A stretch of 64,000 bases of DNA, taken from assembly GCF_007753095.1 (NCBI RefSeq), contig NZ_CP036348.1, positions 3,658,001-3,722,000 on the forward strand. Direction: 5' to 3'. Position 1 is the stretch's first letter, and each line of letters starts with the position of its first letter. Under the pieces are notes generated by a model, which did not search any database, had not been told where the DNA came from, and was given only the letters and a program-made list of their open reading frames with translations. This document shows, in pieces, positions 35,694 through 47,879 of the stretch. The position numbers and the translations under genes were made by a program. The DNA comes from Rosistilla carotiformis (lineage in GTDB: Bacteria; Planctomycetota; Planctomycetia; Pirellulales; Pirellulaceae).

Positions 35694-38600
35694 CAACGGG
35701 ATCAGCAAACCGCTGACGGTCAACGGCGGTTTGGGAAGCGACCGGTTTATCGTCTTCCACAACCGTGCGGTCTTATCGCTGAACGGTGATGAAGGGGACG
35801 ACAACTTTGAAGTCCGCGCGTTCGCTTTGGCTGGATCACAAGAACCGCAGCGTGAACGGACCGACATCAGCGGCGGCGCAGGAGCCGACTTGGTTCAGTA
35901 TGCCGTGAACGCGCCGGTAAACATCAACGGCGGCGATGGCTTCGATACGTTGATCGTAATCGGCACGGAATTCGGAGACGATTTTGTCGTGACCGATGAC
36001 GGTGTCTACGGTGGCGGGGTGACGATCAACTTTACGAATATCGAATCGCTGCGTGTCGACGGCGCCGAAGGGAATGATCGCTTCTACGTCGAAAGCACCG
36101 GTGAAACGTTCCTGACCGAACTGTTTGGCGGTCTCGGTGAAGACACCTTTAACATGTCCGGCGATACGCCACCGGTCGTCGGCAACGACTTGAAGGGACA
36201 CAGCGGTATCATCGCCAACGACGTCACCTACTCGGACGACGTGCGTTATGAAGATCTGACAATTTATGGCGTCTCGGCTAACGTAGCGGATAATGACGAA
36301 CCGTTTGTGGTGATTCGCGAGAGCAACGGATCGACGATCGTTACCGAAGATTCAACATCCAACTTCCTGGACTTCTATGATGTCGTTCTGTCTCGAGCCC
36401 CGATGCCTGGCTTTGATGTCTTTGTAAAAGCGTTGGCACCATTGTTAACGCCCGATCAACGCGAAATGGGCGCTTTGGCGTTCCGATTGCGCGGTCCCGC
36501 TGGGGCCGACGAAAAGGCGGACGGATCGGCAATCACGTTACGATTTACAGCCGACAATTGGTACATCCCACAGCGTGTTGAGATACTCGCGGATTCCGTA
36601 ACGCAAACCGATACAGGGCAATTGTTCACGCGGCCCGAGATTAAGCAGGCGGTCCCGTACGACGGCAGCTTTACCTACGACGATTCTGCATTCGAAGGTG
36701 TTCGTTCGGCAGTCATCAATCACTTGGTGACCTCCGCTGTCGCCACCCTCGAGGGCAAGCCAGTCAGTCTGGTGGGAAGCCCGACGCTCACGATCGATAC
36801 CGACCGTCGGTTCTTCGAATTCCTGGGCGAAGTCGTTACGGTGCCCCTCGACGACGGTCGGATTCAGACGCGCCGAATCATCGACGCCACGCTTGTCGAC
36901 GGCCAAATGAAGCTGACAGTCGACCGCGCTTGGCTCTCCGGCACCGGCGTGCCAAACACCACAAGCAACTTCTCGATCGATTTGGATGGCACGCTGCTGA
37001 GCGGGAATCCAGCGATCGACGCCACAAATCCAACCCTCACCATTACGAATCCGATCGCCGGAAATGCTGCACTCAGCAGCCCCGACGATTTGCTTGGACG
37101 CCAGGTCACGATCATCGATGGACTGGGGATCGGGCAAAGTCGGTTTATCACGGGGGTGACGGGAGACGTCGTCGATGCCGATCTGACGCTGACACTCGAT
37201 CGCGGGTGGTTGCTGAGCGATATGCCCGATACGGACAGCAGCTACCAAATCCGCATCGACGATGCGATCGTCGGCCGTGTCACAGCGATCGATGAATCTC
37301 CGACAGCATTGCCCGCCGACAAGAACTTCCCGCCCACGCTCGATAATCGAACGACGTTTAGTGACATCGACACGAACTTCCGACTGACCAGCAACGGAGC
37401 GGAAGGTCTGCGTGGGGCCGTGTTGCAAATCATCGGCGGACCGGGGGCGGGGCAGGAACGGTTAATCCTTGGCACCGTTGACGGCAACACGTTGATTTTG
37501 AACGGCTCTTGGCGGACGAATCCCGTTGCGGGCGAAACCCTTTATCGAATTACGCGCTACGATGGGCTTCCCACTGCCAGTGTTTCGGTCGAGATCAAAG
37601 ACAACGACAAAGCCGGTTTGATTGTCGACGAAACGCGTGGCTATCAGAACGGAGATGTCGCCGATTTCGACACCATTACAGCCTTGATCGAAGGTGGCGA
37701 CGGCGACTACTGGGGTGAACAAGATGTCGTGCGAGTGCGACTGACGCGAGCTCCGGTTGGCGCGGTGACTGTCAAGCTTGTCTATGAAGGGACGCAGCTG
37801 GAACTGCAAAACCTCGACGGAATACCGATCGCGAACAACGAGCTTACTTTCGGGGCCGACTGGAGCGAATTCCAAGATGTGCGGGTCGTCGCCAAGGCGG
37901 ATGGCCTGCGCGAAGGATTCCACACCAGCCATATCGAATTCGTGATCAGCGATCTTGCCGGCGGCGGGATCAGCACCGCCAGTGACGCCGACAGAACGCT
38001 GGCAACGACCGATGAGTTCATCATTTCCAGCGACGCGCCGGTCGAATTTGTTGGGCTCAGCCAACATCCGATTGCCATTTCGAATGTAACGTACAACAGC
38101 CAAACCCTATCGGTTTACGACCCGATCAATGCTCCCAAGGCTGGCTCGTCGGGAGCTCCTGTTTACGAAATCGTCAGCAACAAGATCGTCTTCCGCGCCA
38201 ACGGCGAATATTCGACGGTCGTGGGCAACGGATTGTCGGTCTCATACACCTACACTGATCCTGGCTTTGCCGGTGCGTTCACGCGTCCAATTGTTGCGAA
38301 GATCAATGATGTCGACGCACCGACGGTCTTGGTGCGCGAAACGGGTGGTTCCACCGACGTGATCGAAGTTACGAAAGTCGACGGCCCCACCAAGCCAAAC
38401 GAAATCCCTAGCTCCTTTCATACCGGCGATTCTCCTTTTGAAGACCTTTTCGAAGTGGTCTTAACCGCGATGCCAGACAATGGTGTTGGCGGCGGCAGCG
38501 TGCAGATTCTTGTAACGCCAGAGATCACCAAGACAACCCGAACCGGCGGCATTCGCACCGATGATATTCAAGTCGAACTGTTCGATTATGATTTAATCCT

Positions 38601-41600
38601 CGGCCCACGGATGGTCAGCGATGGCAACGGCAACTTCTACGTTACGTTTACTCAATCCAATTGGGATGTTCCGGTACGAATCGGCGTCCGTGCCAAGGAC
38701 GATGCGGTCGTCGATGGCGGTGATACGAAGGTCTTTGCGGACGGCCCCAATACGCTCAGCCAAATCCTTGGGCCTGTCGTTGTCGATGGGGCCGGCGGCG
38801 AGGGCTCGCTTGTCGGTATTAGTCCACCGGTGACTTTGCCCAACGAGACGAACGTTAAAGAGAGCACGGGCAATGTCGATTCCGTCGCGGGAACCAGCGT
38901 TCAGTTCACGCTAGACGCGGCTCAAAAAATCGAGCTAGGCCTAGAGTCCGATCTCAGCGACATCGGCGAATTGGTCGGCAAAACGATCGAGATCACCGGC
39001 GTCACAACGGGTGATCCTAATGATCCGGTCGTTGGACAGTTCCGCTTGATCACGGCTGCCACCAGTTTGAACAACGTGGTGACTCTGACAATCGACGAAG
39101 CATTTGTTGCCAGCGACGACGATCTGATCCGCAGTTACGCGATCACGTCCGAGAGTCTCAACTTCTTCGTCAACGAACCCGAACTCGTCGACGTCATGTT
39201 CATTCACGACGAGGACAGCCCTGCAGACAGCGACGGTTTCCTGACCGCCAATCGGTTGTGGGGCCTGAACATGGGGCCGGATGTCACCATCGGAAACCGT
39301 CTGCGAGCCGGTGGTATCACCTATGGAAAACTTGAAGTTCTGCAGATCGATCTCGGCAGCGGCAACAACAATTTCCAAATCCTGGGGACCCATACCCGCC
39401 GCGAGAATGTGTCGATCGCCGAAGTCGGGTCTTTCCAAACCTGGACTTTTCTGAACACCGGAAACGACATCCTTTGGAACGGTGTTCAGGGGGATACGAT
39501 CACGGTCGATGTCGACGCCGACGACCAAACAGTCACCTCGGGAACCGTTACATCGTCCACCAACCCAACGCAGTCCTCCTTCGCCACGCTGCGAGACACC
39601 AGCGGTTCGTTTGGTGCGATGGGCAGCTTGGTGGGCTACAAGTTGCTGATCAATCCGGGAACCGGCACCGAGCAAGTTCGGACGATTCTCGGCAACAACG
39701 GCGACACGTTGACGATCGACGGCGTTTGGGACACGTTGCCCGATTCCTCGGACACCTACACGATCAAGAAACTCGCTGATGGAGCGTTGGCGGTCAACGC
39801 CGAAAATGGAAACGATATCGCAGACGCCAGCGGTTCCACGTTAGGCGTTGTCGTCTTCGGTGGTCTCGGCAACGACACCATCACCGGAGGCAGCGGCGAC
39901 GACATTCTGTTTGGCGATCAAGGCCGCGTCGACTTCTTCAGCGAAGAGGATGTCAACGGGAATTATTCCATCGTCACGCGTCTGGGGACCGCGCCGGCAC
40001 CGATCACGGGCACGGTCGACGGTGACTTTAATATCTCGCAAAACCTGCGCGATTCGCGAGCCGACTTCACCGAGGCCAACGGCTTCGACATGGGACTGGT
40101 CGGTCTGTTTGTCGACATCAACAACGGCATCGGCTTCCTGCAAGAGCCACGGTTGATCACTGCCAACTCGGACACGACGCTAACGATTTCGCCGAACTTC
40201 ACCGAGACGCTCGACGGAACCAGCGCTTACCGGATCTCGACCTATCCCGAGGATCAAACCGATGGCGTTCGTCGCGAAGCGAACTTGATTCTGACGGTTA
40301 ACGACGGCGAAGGGGGCAACGATACGATCGACGGAGGCCTTGGCAGCGATCAGATCTTGGGCGGTGCCGGCGACGACGATATCGACGGCCAATCCAGCGA
40401 CGACGTGATCTTGGGGGATAACGGTTCGATCGACCGCACTTCGGTCCCCGCCGGTACCGGATCGGGCTTCCAGAGCCTGATCGATCAGGTCCGCACGAAA
40501 TCGCCAGCCATCGGCGGCAGCGATCGAATTTCCGGCGGCAACGACAACGACATCATTCTTGCCGGAACGGGGACCGACTACGTCAACTTCAGCCGCGATG
40601 CCAATCCGCTCACACCCGAATCGGGCGACGATTTGATCGTCGGCGATAACGGCGTGGCCGATTTCGATATCGCCAGCGGAGAATCGATCCTGGTGCGGAT
40701 CGAAACCAATGCTCCCAACCACGGTGACCAAGACTTCATCACCGCCGGCGCTGGGGAGAAGATCATCTTCGGCGGCGCAGGGGGCGACGACTTGTTGGCC
40801 GGCAGCGACAACGAACCCGACATTGTCGTCGGCGACGAAGGGGTAGCGATCTTCGACACGGTCACCGGCATCGTTTCGCGCGTTTCCACCGCGACGCCAA
40901 CGATCGGCGGCGAAGACACGATCACGGCTGGCAACGCGTCGAACATTCTGATTGGCGGCAATGGAGCGGACGACATTCGTGGCGGCAGCTTGCGAGACAT
41001 CATCATCGGCGACAACGGTGTCGCCAATTTTGATGCGGCGGGCGTCCTTGTCGACATCACGACCAGCGATTCATCCGAAGGGGCCGGCGATAACATCGAC
41101 TCGGGCGATGGCGAGGACATCGTCTTCGGTGGTGCTGGCACCGATTTCATCAACATCGATCGAACGACGTTCGCGCTTCTGGGCCCTGACACCGGTAACG
41201 ACCTGATTTTGGGCGATCACGGCCGGGCGACCTTCGTTGTCGCTGGAGTTACCAGTTCGCTGACGCTGTTGGAATCGATCGACCCGACGATTGGGGGCGA
41301 CGACCATATCTTCAGCGGCGGCGGGGAAGACATCGTGCTGGGCGGCACCGGTGGAGACACGATTTTTGGTGGCGACGATCACGACATCTTGCTCGGGGAT
41401 CACGGCCGCTTGGACAACACGCTTGTCATCAATCACGATCCAGCATCGTATTGCACAGCGATCGACATCGTTCCGCAGGCGGCTAACCAACCGGTGCTGT
41501 CGATCTTCACTGGCGATTCGGATGGCGGTGGCAACGACACCATTCATGGCGACGCCGGCGATGACTTTATCCTGGGGCAGCAAGGCGACGACATCCTGTT

Positions 41601-44600
41601 TGGTGATGATGGTGACGACGACATCACCGGCGGTCACAATGTCCTTGGCGGCAAGGATGGCAATGACACGATCCATGGCGGCAACGATTCTGACGTGGTG
41701 CTTGGCGACAACGGATTGATTCTGCGAACCGAAATCACCGATTCGCCAACGACTTGGGAGCGATACCCCGCGCTGCACGCCGACGCGATTCGCCAAGTGC
41801 AACGCTTCGACGATATCGATCTAATTTCTGGCAACGACATGATCTTCGGGGACGCCGGACGAGATATCCTTCACGGCCAGCGTGGCAACGATCAGATCGA
41901 TGGCGGAGCGGACGACGATGAAATCATCGGCGGTCTGGGAGATGACACGTTGCGTGGCGGAGCGGGTCCCGACATTGTGTTGGGAGATGTTGGATACATC
42001 CATCGCACCCTCAACGGCGATGGCACCGCACGGCTGAACCTTGATGGCACGCCGCATCGCGAAGTCTATCTGGAAGAGACCGCGACGTTGGTCGGAACGA
42101 TCGATCTCGACACGACACCGCTGCGGTCTCTCGATCCCGACTTGGCGGCGAAGATTTTGCAGGCGGACATGGTTGTGCTGGCCGGGAATTACAATGCCGA
42201 CGGATCGCGAGCGTTGCAGCCAGACAACGACGCTTGGCACACCTCGCTGCTGCTGTTGGAGTTCGAACCAGCCGGCCACGACACGATTTTGGGCGACGAC
42301 GGCGATGATGTCTTGATCGGCCAACGAGGCAACGACAACCTCAGCGGCAACGCGGGCAATGATTCGGTCTTTGGTGACGGCCTATCGAACCTGTCGCCGA
42401 TGCAAACCGACCTGCCACATGTCTTTAATGGCATCCGTTTGTCGGGGCTAACGGCTCCGCAGCATACGCTGACGACAGCCGATTCGTGCGGCTGGGCCTT
42501 CATGACTCCAGCGACTTTGTATCCCGAAGTCATGGATATGAATTCGGCCTTCGATATCGATTTCAGCTCGGCCAATACTCTGCCCGATGTCACGAGCGAC
42601 GTGCTGAATCAAGTCGGTGCTGGCGCATTAACCTTGGCCGACGGCACCTCGATCAGCCCCATGTTGGCAATCGTTCCCGATGTGGTGGGGCACGAGTCGG
42701 TGCTTCCGGGGAACGACACGATCGATGGTGGCGATGGCGATGATCTGTTGGTTGGCGACAACGGTAGCGTTTTCTCGCCAATGAAGACGGGGCTATCGGA
42801 AGTCGATGCCGCAGCCAGCGACGCGCAAGACGCTTTGGCCGCGGTCAAGCACACACTCAGCACGCTGGCGATCGACTTCGACCACGTTCAACACGATATC
42901 AATCTAATCGCCGACACAAAAACAATCGAAGTCGGCAGAGACGATATCGTTGGCGGCGATGGAGCGGACCAAATCATTGGTGACGATGGCCAGATCATCG
43001 CTTCGTTTGTCACGGGCTTGCCCGTTGCAGAGTCGGACTTCGTCGACGCCGCTCTGGCCAAGCATCAATCTCTACGCGATCTGCAGCATGCGGCAATCGA
43101 CCTGGAGCATGTGCTGTTCGAAGCGCATTACCAAGTCCTCAATGAACTGATCGCAGCGAACATTGGCAGCAGCCCCGATCCTGACCATCACGATTTGCGG
43201 ATCGGAAACGATACGATTGACGGTCAGCAAGGCGATGACCTGGTGATCGGCGATCGAGGGACGATCCTGACGCCGGCGGTCGATGGGATGCGGCTCGATC
43301 AAGTGCAACTCGATTCCCCGATAGATGCCTCGGTGTGGCAAGCGGCTCGCGATGCTCTGACCGCGCAACAGACGTTAGTGCACAGCGAGCTGACAACGCA
43401 TATCGAGACGGATCACAATCGTGATTCACGGACGATTGCGGAATCGGCACTGGCCAACATCATCGCGGATTATCGCTACGAATTGCAGATCGGCGACGAT
43501 TCGATTGCCGGCGATCTGGGCGACGACACCTTGATCGGCGACTTCGGCATCTTGATCAATCCCATTGTTTTGCAGAACCCTTCGACTCCGGCCGAATCGA
43601 GTGAACTGGACAATAACCTGTCCGATCTTCTCAATGACGTGCACGACTTCCTGGTCGAACGGCACCACGAATTCGAGTTCGACGACCTGCACGCACGCTA
43701 TTCGCATCCAGAATTTGCCCACCGCGGTGGCACTTCGCAGGACGTGAAGATACTGGCGGGCAACGACGTCATGCATGGCGACGCGGGCGACGACGTGATC
43801 TTGGGCGATAGCCTTGCGATCCTCACCGTCCATTTATCCGAGACGCCCGACTTGCTTTATGATTACCCCGATCCTGGAGCGGTAGAACTCGATTATCTGT
43901 GGCGCGAAAACTTTGAACTCGCGACGCAATACAGCCGCAATGGCGAGACGTCGGAAATCAGCAACGATGTGATTTACGGTGGGGTGGGAGATGACCTGCT
44001 GTATGGACAACACCGCGACGACGATCTATATGGCGAAGAGGGGGACGATCTGGTCTACGGTGGCGATGGCGGCGTCGACACGATCGACGGTGGCCCCGGC
44101 GTCAACGACGCTCGATCGCGCGGCGACGATCTGCCCAAACAGGCTCCGCTGCAACGGCTGAAACAATTGGTCTTTGGAACGGTGGCCAAAGTTTTCAGTC
44201 CGCTGTTGAAGAACGTGGCCGAAGACGCCGCGCGTCAAGGCAACCCGCTTGCGATCGACAACGATCCCGACATTGTCTTTGGCGCAATCCTTGCCGAAGG
44301 GGCTTGGTTTGAAGCATCCGGACTCACCCCGAACAGCTCGATCATGTTCGCTTGGGGATTTGAACCGGGGCTCAGCCTGCTGTCGGAATTCGGAGTCATT
44401 CTGAGCATTGCCGATCCTTCGGTGACGATCATCGCAACGACCGATGCAAACGGCAACGCAACGGGGACCGTACCGATCCCATTGTCGGCGATTGGACGGG
44501 AGTACCTGTTCCAAGCCTTCGAGGTGGCGGCAACGCCAACGGCATCGAATCTTGCCCGCCTGAATCTCGCGGGCGCACCGCTTGTCGTCTCCGACAACAA

Positions 44601-45399
44601 CGCAGCCCCTGAGTTGGTCGACGAACTGCCAAGCTTTGTTGCCACCGTGGGCCAGCCGTTCACTTTCGATATTGCCGACGACCCATTTGTCGATAGCGAT
44701 TCGGACCATTCGTTGATCTACGCCGCACGTTTGACCGATGGATCGCCACTGCCAAGCTGGCTATCGTTTAATCCAGACGACCTTTCATTTGATGCGGCTC
44801 ACATCCCCAACGACGGCTCGTGGTCGATTATCGTCACGGCGATCGATCGAGGAACGCCCGTCAAATATTCGAGTACAACGTTTGCCCTGCGAGCCCATTC
44901 CGACAGAAGCATCTGGCAAAACGCCATCAATCAAACCGACGTCAATCAAGACGGAGTGGTGACCGCCGTCGATGCCGACTTGATACTCGACGGCCTACGC
45001 GCTCGCACATTCCAGTCGCTGCCAGCGCAACGCACCGAATCCGAAGGGCTCCTCGACGTCAACGGCGACCAACGCTTAACGCCAATCGATGCCCTGCGAG
45101 TCCTGAACATCCTGAACGCGAAACAACTGCACAGCAGCACTGGCGAGTCCATCACGGCACCTGTTTCTGAGAGCAGCGAGGGTGAGGCGATCGAAGATCG
45201 TGATTTGATCGATCAAGAATCGTCGGCCAGTTTCTTGCGAGTCGACAAAGCAACGCAGTACCCCGTCCCCACAGCAACCCGATATTCGGATGCGATCCCA
45301 GTCGATGCGGTGGACGCTGCATTGACCGACGATGAGCCGACATCGCAGGAAGAGTGGCATGAGTTGATCGACACGGCTCTGTGGGAGTTCAGCATTTAG
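35694..45399 (+). pseudogene. Giant exoprotein, segment 4 (after the IS to C-terminus)
   Basis: About 3,235 codons. Order: beta-rich domains with Calx-beta-like strings (DGLPTASVSVEIKDNDKAG near 37,570), at least five more G-x-G-x-x-R modules (37,080-40,230), and interrupted RTX blocks from 39,860 to 44,110 (GGLGNDTITGGSGDDILFGD and many variants). Next comes an Ig-like segment (FDIADDPFVDSDSDHSLIY near 44,660). Last are two dockerin repeats (DVNQDGVVTAVDADLILDGL and DVNGDQRLTPIDALRVLNIL). Dockerin pairs with cohesin in planctomycetes and cellulosomes, so the protein could be anchored to partners. A frame beginning within the IS exists by chance. Confidence 0.8.
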
Positions 45400-46176
45400 T
45401 CCGTTGAACGCTACAACTAGCGGTACAGGAAACCTGTGGCCGCGTGGTCTAAAACGCAGCGTTGAGCTATAACAACGTGACATGCCGGAGCGGTGATGGT
45501 TTTGTGTCGACCTGTTTGTCCCTGCATCATTTCCATCCCTTCCTCCGGTGCTCGTGGAAGGATCCGAACGCAAAAAGTTGACACCGCGTCCCCTGAACTG
45601 GTAGAATCGGGCGCCCGCCAAAAAACATGACAACACGCCAAGGTGCTGCCAGTCGACTCAATTCGTGAGGCCCATAGGTCTGCTATCGGCACATGCATCG
45701 CCAGAAACTGTGAGCAGTTCGCGCCAGCGCGATATCAATTCTCAGTGACGACCAATACAACGGCTCAAACTCGTTTGTTCCCACCCGGTCGTCGAGCTGA
45801 AACAAGTCGTTGTTTGGAAGAACAAATGCAGGACACACTCCCCCGCCCCTTGTACGTCACATAATCGGCAGCAATCGGCAGCAATCGGTCTCGCCGCTGC
45901 ACCCCATTTTTCCGGCACGTTTCACCAACGAACTCCGGTAAACAACACCCACCAGATCACAAGCCGGACCCTGTAATGGTCAACAACACATCGGCAACGA
46001 TTGGGACCACCCGCTGCTTTCACGGAACGATAACGAATCGCAATCTCATAAAACTCATCCGGCATCTTTGCTTGGGTTACCTAATTTCACTTTGCCGTGA
46101 AAAGGGTTCAATATGTCGGAAATATCATGCCAGTCGTTTTAGTGGTGTTCTTTTCGGTTCTTAGTCAGAGGTTGTT
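45400..46176. other. Intergenic with promoter-like repeat and short tandem
   Basis: No gene supported. It contains TTGACA (45578) and TAGAAT (45602) with an 18-bp spacer, part of a roughly 200-bp stretch that resembles one at 49,826-50,020. Two and a half copies of AATCGGCAGC lie near 45,863. Confidence 0.5.
45578..45607 (+). promoter_or_regulatory. Sigma-70-like promoter within a repeated intergenic segment
   Basis: TTGACA, an 18-bp spacer and TAGAAT. The sister sequence at 49826-49853 has TTGACA, 16 bp and TAAGAT, with similar flanks (ACACCGC; GG-GCCGCC or GGGCGCCCGCC). No long gene follows directly, so it may drive the lipoprotein gene at 46177 over a long leader, or a short RNA. Confidence 0.4.
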
Positions 46177-46599
46177 ATGTTGTCACGTAGTCTATTTGTC
46201 ACCGTTGTACTCACGTCGATCATCTCCGGTTGCGGTCCCGACACTGGAGGACGAGTTGGAGTGACGGGAACAGTCACCTTTCAAGGCAAGCCGCTCGATA
46301 ACGGCAACATTCAATTTGACGCTGTCGATGGTTCCGGGATGACCGGTGCGCCGATCACCAATGGCGAATATTCAGTACCTGCCGAGACCGGCGTTCTTCC
46401 GGGGGACTACACAGTTCGTGTCTCCAAGGCGGGGGAGGATGCTGCCGCGCCAAAGCCTGTCGAAGGAGAGGCTCCCGGTGATCCGGGCGCGTTTTCGCCA
46501 CGTGAGGAAGTTATCCCCGAGGAGTATAACTTGCAAAGCAAACTGACCACGCAGCTTACCGGGGAAAAGGCAAATGTCTTCGACGTAGATATTCCGTAA
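46177..46599 (+). CDS. Lipoprotein with carboxypeptidase-regulatory-like (transthyretin-like) domain
   Basis: A 140-aa lipoprotein. The signal is FVTVVLTSIISGC with Cys 20 as lipid-attachment residue. The fold starts VGVTGTVTFQGKPLDNGNIQ and continues GEYSVPAETGVLPGDYTVRV, the typical beta-sandwich opening of planctomycete Cna_B/CarboxypepD_reg-like small lipoproteins. AGAGG precedes ATG 46177. It stands 143 bp before the DUF1559 gene; this pairing is common in Pirellulales genomes. Confidence 0.85.
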   Translation: MLSRSLFVTVVLTSIISGCGPDTGGRVGVTGTVTFQGKPLDNGNIQFDAVDGSGMTGAPITNGEYSVPAETGVLPGDYTVRVSKAGEDAAAPKPVEGEAPGDPGAFSPREEVIPEEYNLQSKLTTQLTGEKANVFDVDIP

Positions 46600-46742
46600 C
46601 AGGTTGCCAAGTGTTAACAGGTCTCTTAATACGTTGTTTGGTTGTATCGTGATGAGCCGAACGTTGATTTGATATGTGAGATGGTTTTGCAAATCTAGTT
46701 TTTTGTTTTTTGTTTTGGACGCATTCACAGGTGTATGGAAAA

Positions 46743-47669
46743 ATGAAACGTCAAAGTGGTTTTACACTCGTTGAATTGTTGGTCGTAATCGCGATCATTG
46801 GAATCTTGGTTGGTTTGCTATTGCCTGCGGTTCAAGCGGCGCGGGAGGCGGCCAGGCGAATGCAGTGCAGTAATAACTTGAAGCAGATTGGCTTGTCGAT
46901 GCATAATTATCACGACACCTATCAAAGCTTCCCGGCTGGCAACTGGGGCTGGGGGTGGGGCTCTTGGGTCATTGCGACGCTGCCCTACATTGAACAAGAC
47001 AATTTGTATCAACTGTACAACCAGGGTAACAAGTTTGACATTCCTAATACTTCGGGACGTTACAGTTCCACGGTTAACCGTCAGGTGACCGAACAGCGGC
47101 TGTCGGCGCACACTTGCCCCAGCGACCTCCCCAACATGTACAGCAACATGCCGTTGCATAACTATGGTGCGAACTTTGGAAACACGGGGCTCGACTCAGC
47201 CAATGGCTATAAGCAGTTAGCGTCGCTAAATGGAGTTCAGTACAACGGCGCACCGTTCGAGATTATCTTGCAGGGTGAGGCGAGCAAGATGAAGAAGTTT
47301 CGTGATATCATCGACGGAACTAGCAACACCTTCATGTTTGGCGAAATCCTTCAAGGGCAAGGCACGGATCTCCGTGGCATGACATGGTGGGGGTTGAACA
47401 ACAACTTCACCACCTATTTGCCGCCCAACACGAGCTTGCCTGACCGGCTGCATAACGCAGCCTACTTCCAAAACAATCCCGTCTTGAAGCTTCCTTGCGC
47501 TCTTGCAACGACCGCCAATCCAATCATGTTTGCCGCGCGAAGTCGTCATCCGGGCGGAGTGCAGGTTTCCCATTGTGACGCATCGGTTCGGTTTATCAGC
47601 GAAACGATCGACCTCAATACGTACCGAGCCATGAGCACGACTCAAGGTGGCGAAGTGATCACTGAATAG
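46743..47669 (+). CDS. DUF1559 (SBP_bac_10-like) pilin-type exported protein
   Basis: A 308-aa protein with a type IV pilin-like N-terminus: KRQSGFTLVELLVVIAIIGI with prepilin cleavage after G and Glu 5 in FTLVE. The planctomycete-specific LLLPAVQAAREAARRMQCSN follows, then LKQIGLSMHNYHD, and the C-terminal FAARSRHPGGVQVSHCDASV typical of DUF1559. Function unknown; these proteins exist in dozens of paralogues per planctomycete genome. ATG 46743 is chosen as the pilin start; earlier Met 46710 is rejected because it precedes the KRQSG leader. Confidence 0.95.
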   Translation: MKRQSGFTLVELLVVIAIIGILVGLLLPAVQAAREAARRMQCSNNLKQIGLSMHNYHDTYQSFPAGNWGWGWGSWVIATLPYIEQDNLYQLYNQGNKFDIPNTSGRYSSTVNRQVTEQRLSAHTCPSDLPNMYSNMPLHNYGANFGNTGLDSANGYKQLASLNGVQYNGAPFEIILQGEASKMKKFRDIIDGTSNTFMFGEILQGQGTDLRGMTWWGLNNNFTTYLPPNTSLPDRLHNAAYFQNNPVLKLPCALATTANPIMFAARSRHPGGVQVSHCDASVRFISETIDLNTYRAMSTTQGGEVITE

Positions 47670-47879
47670 TGAGTCACGCCGAAGGAAGGGCTGCGGTCTT
47701 CAGACAATCGCATTCAGGGTGTTCGGCAGCCTTGAATGCGCTCGCCACACAGCCCATAGCCTTCCTTTGTGGTATGTACGATCGCCAAACTCATCGGCTT
47801 TGCTGTCGATTGAGGTGACAGGATTGACGTCACCTTCGTCATCTCAGTCGGTTCATCGATGCGTTGGACGAATCAAAGG

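Larger units (their letters stand above)
24530..45399 (+). pseudogene. Giant secreted RTX/dockerin exoprotein gene, broken by two TAG codons and an IS
   Basis: One reading frame runs from ATG 24530 to TAG 45397-45399. It is interrupted by in-frame TAG at 25790-25792 and 29840-29842, and by an IS3-family element at 34409-35693. Without the element and one copy of its target duplication the gene is 19,581 bp, about 6,527 codons, with no frameshift. The N-terminus carries a basic leader and FECLESRLLLA, the planctomycete motif of giant exported proteins. The body has repeated beta-rich modules, RTX-type GGxGxDxx calcium-binding blocks, a putative Ig-like domain (44,600-44,890) and a dockerin type I pair (44,930-45,130). 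It probably was a surface or matrix adhesin. Confidence 0.85.

Noticed and set aside
24398-45399. Many long minus-strand and alternative-frame open frames inside the giant gene
   Set aside because: They are shadows of a GC-rich, aspartate/glycine-rich coding sequence; none has a ribosome site or recognisable domain.
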